Assembly: GCF_003185655.1 (NCBI RefSeq)
Contig: NZ_QHJQ01000016.1
Span: 1 to 26,323, forward strand
Direction of reading: 5' to 3'
DNA: 26,323 nt
DNA from: Coraliomargarita sinensis
GTDB taxonomy: Bacteria; Verrucomicrobiota; Verrucomicrobiia; Opitutales; Coraliomargaritaceae
Shown here: positions 26,113-26,323 of the stretch, one piece after another
Layout: each line of letters begins with the position of its first letter
Position numbering within the stretch: position 1 is the stretch's first letter
Made by a program: the position numbers and the translations under genes
The notes under the pieces: model-generated
What the model was told of the DNA's origin: nothing
The model's database searches: none
What the model saw: only the letters and a program-made list of their open reading frames with translations

Positions 26113-26323
26113 ATGCGAACCCGAAGGCTAAAAGTACTTGGCAGCGATGCGACCTATCACTGTATGACCAGAACGGTGAATGGGGAGCGTCTGTTCGGGG
26201 ACCGCGAGAAGGAGATCCTGCGGAAGATGATCTGGCAGGTGGCGGATTTCTGCGGGGTCGAGGTGTTGACCTACTGCGTGATGGCGAATCACTTTCATGT
26301 CCTTTTGCGGGTTCCGGATGCTT
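26113..26323 (+). CDS. REP-associated tyrosine transposase (RAYT / IS200-like Y1 family), 5' part
   Basis: The first 70 codons; the gene runs off the window edge. The ATG at 26113 gives MRTRRLKVLGSDATYHCMTR, and LTYCVMANHFHVLLRV contains the HUH metal-binding His-x-His (HFH) of Y1 transposases in the wording usual for the RAYT group (REP-associated). The catalytic Tyr lies beyond the window. The upstream region has GGGACAG (26055-26061) and an AT-rich stretch, possibly part of the element's left end. RAYTs act on palindromic REP repeats; several are present in this window. Confidence 0.87.
   Translation, partial: MRTRRLKVLGSDATYHCMTRTVNGERLFGDREKEILRKMIWQVADFCGVEVLTYCVMANHFHVLLRVPDA

Overview
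This window reads as ordinary chromosomal DNA of a free-living Gram-negative bacterium, most likely a Verrucomicrobiota member of the Opitutae/Puniceicoccales type (for example Coraliomargarita-like). That placement is an inference: it rests on moderately GC-rich genes, a complete outer-membrane lipid transport (Mla) operon, a menaquinone gene, an uxaC-type uronate cluster, a REP-type transposase, and intergenic gaps filled with degenerate 6- and 7-base repeats. No rRNA or other marker is present to prove it.

Layout from left to right. The window opens with the last 41 codons of a tyrosine recombinase that resembles an integron integrase, followed by a pair of 26-bp repeats. A UvrD/PcrA-type helicase (minus strand) and menF (plus strand) are separated by a 235-bp composite repeat. 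A compact plus-strand mlaE-mlaF-mlaD-mlaC-mlaA operon follows; its MlaD carries two nearly identical MCE domains and its MlaA lacks a lipobox cysteine. Next, on the minus strand, come tatD and sufE, a strong terminator, and eno. A lone plus-strand gene encodes a degenerate NtrC-like protein that has lost its ATPase motif. A minus-strand block holds an SDR oxidoreductase, uxaC, a D-2-hydroxyacid dehydrogenase and an Ldh-family dehydrogenase; it looks like sugar-acid catabolism and is controlled by a divergent AraC-type regulator. Every internal gap of this block is filled with degenerate short repeats.

The right third holds a DUF3592-like membrane protein, trpS, a membrane-anchored coiled-coil protein of unknown function, a cytosolic PAS-histidine kinase fused to a receiver whose phospho-acceptor Asp is Asn, tRNA-Leu(CAA), a single-domain response regulator with an intact Asp and an odd C-terminal tail, a terminator, sucD/sucC, and the start of a REP-associated tyrosine transposase (RAYT) cut by the window edge.

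How the parts may work together. MlaE/F/D/C/A should move phospholipid between the outer and inner membranes, with a taller two-ring MlaD as the unusual element. SDR, UxaC and the two dehydrogenases interconvert uronates and derived keto or hydroxy acids. The kinase with the defective receiver and the nearby intact receiver could be a split phosphorelay. The RAYT, the integrase remnant and the palindromic repeats suggest that REP-like elements have shaped the intergenic DNA. The best candidates for something undescribed are the composite repeat found at two loci in the same order, the double-MCE MlaD, and the degenerate NtrC-like protein.
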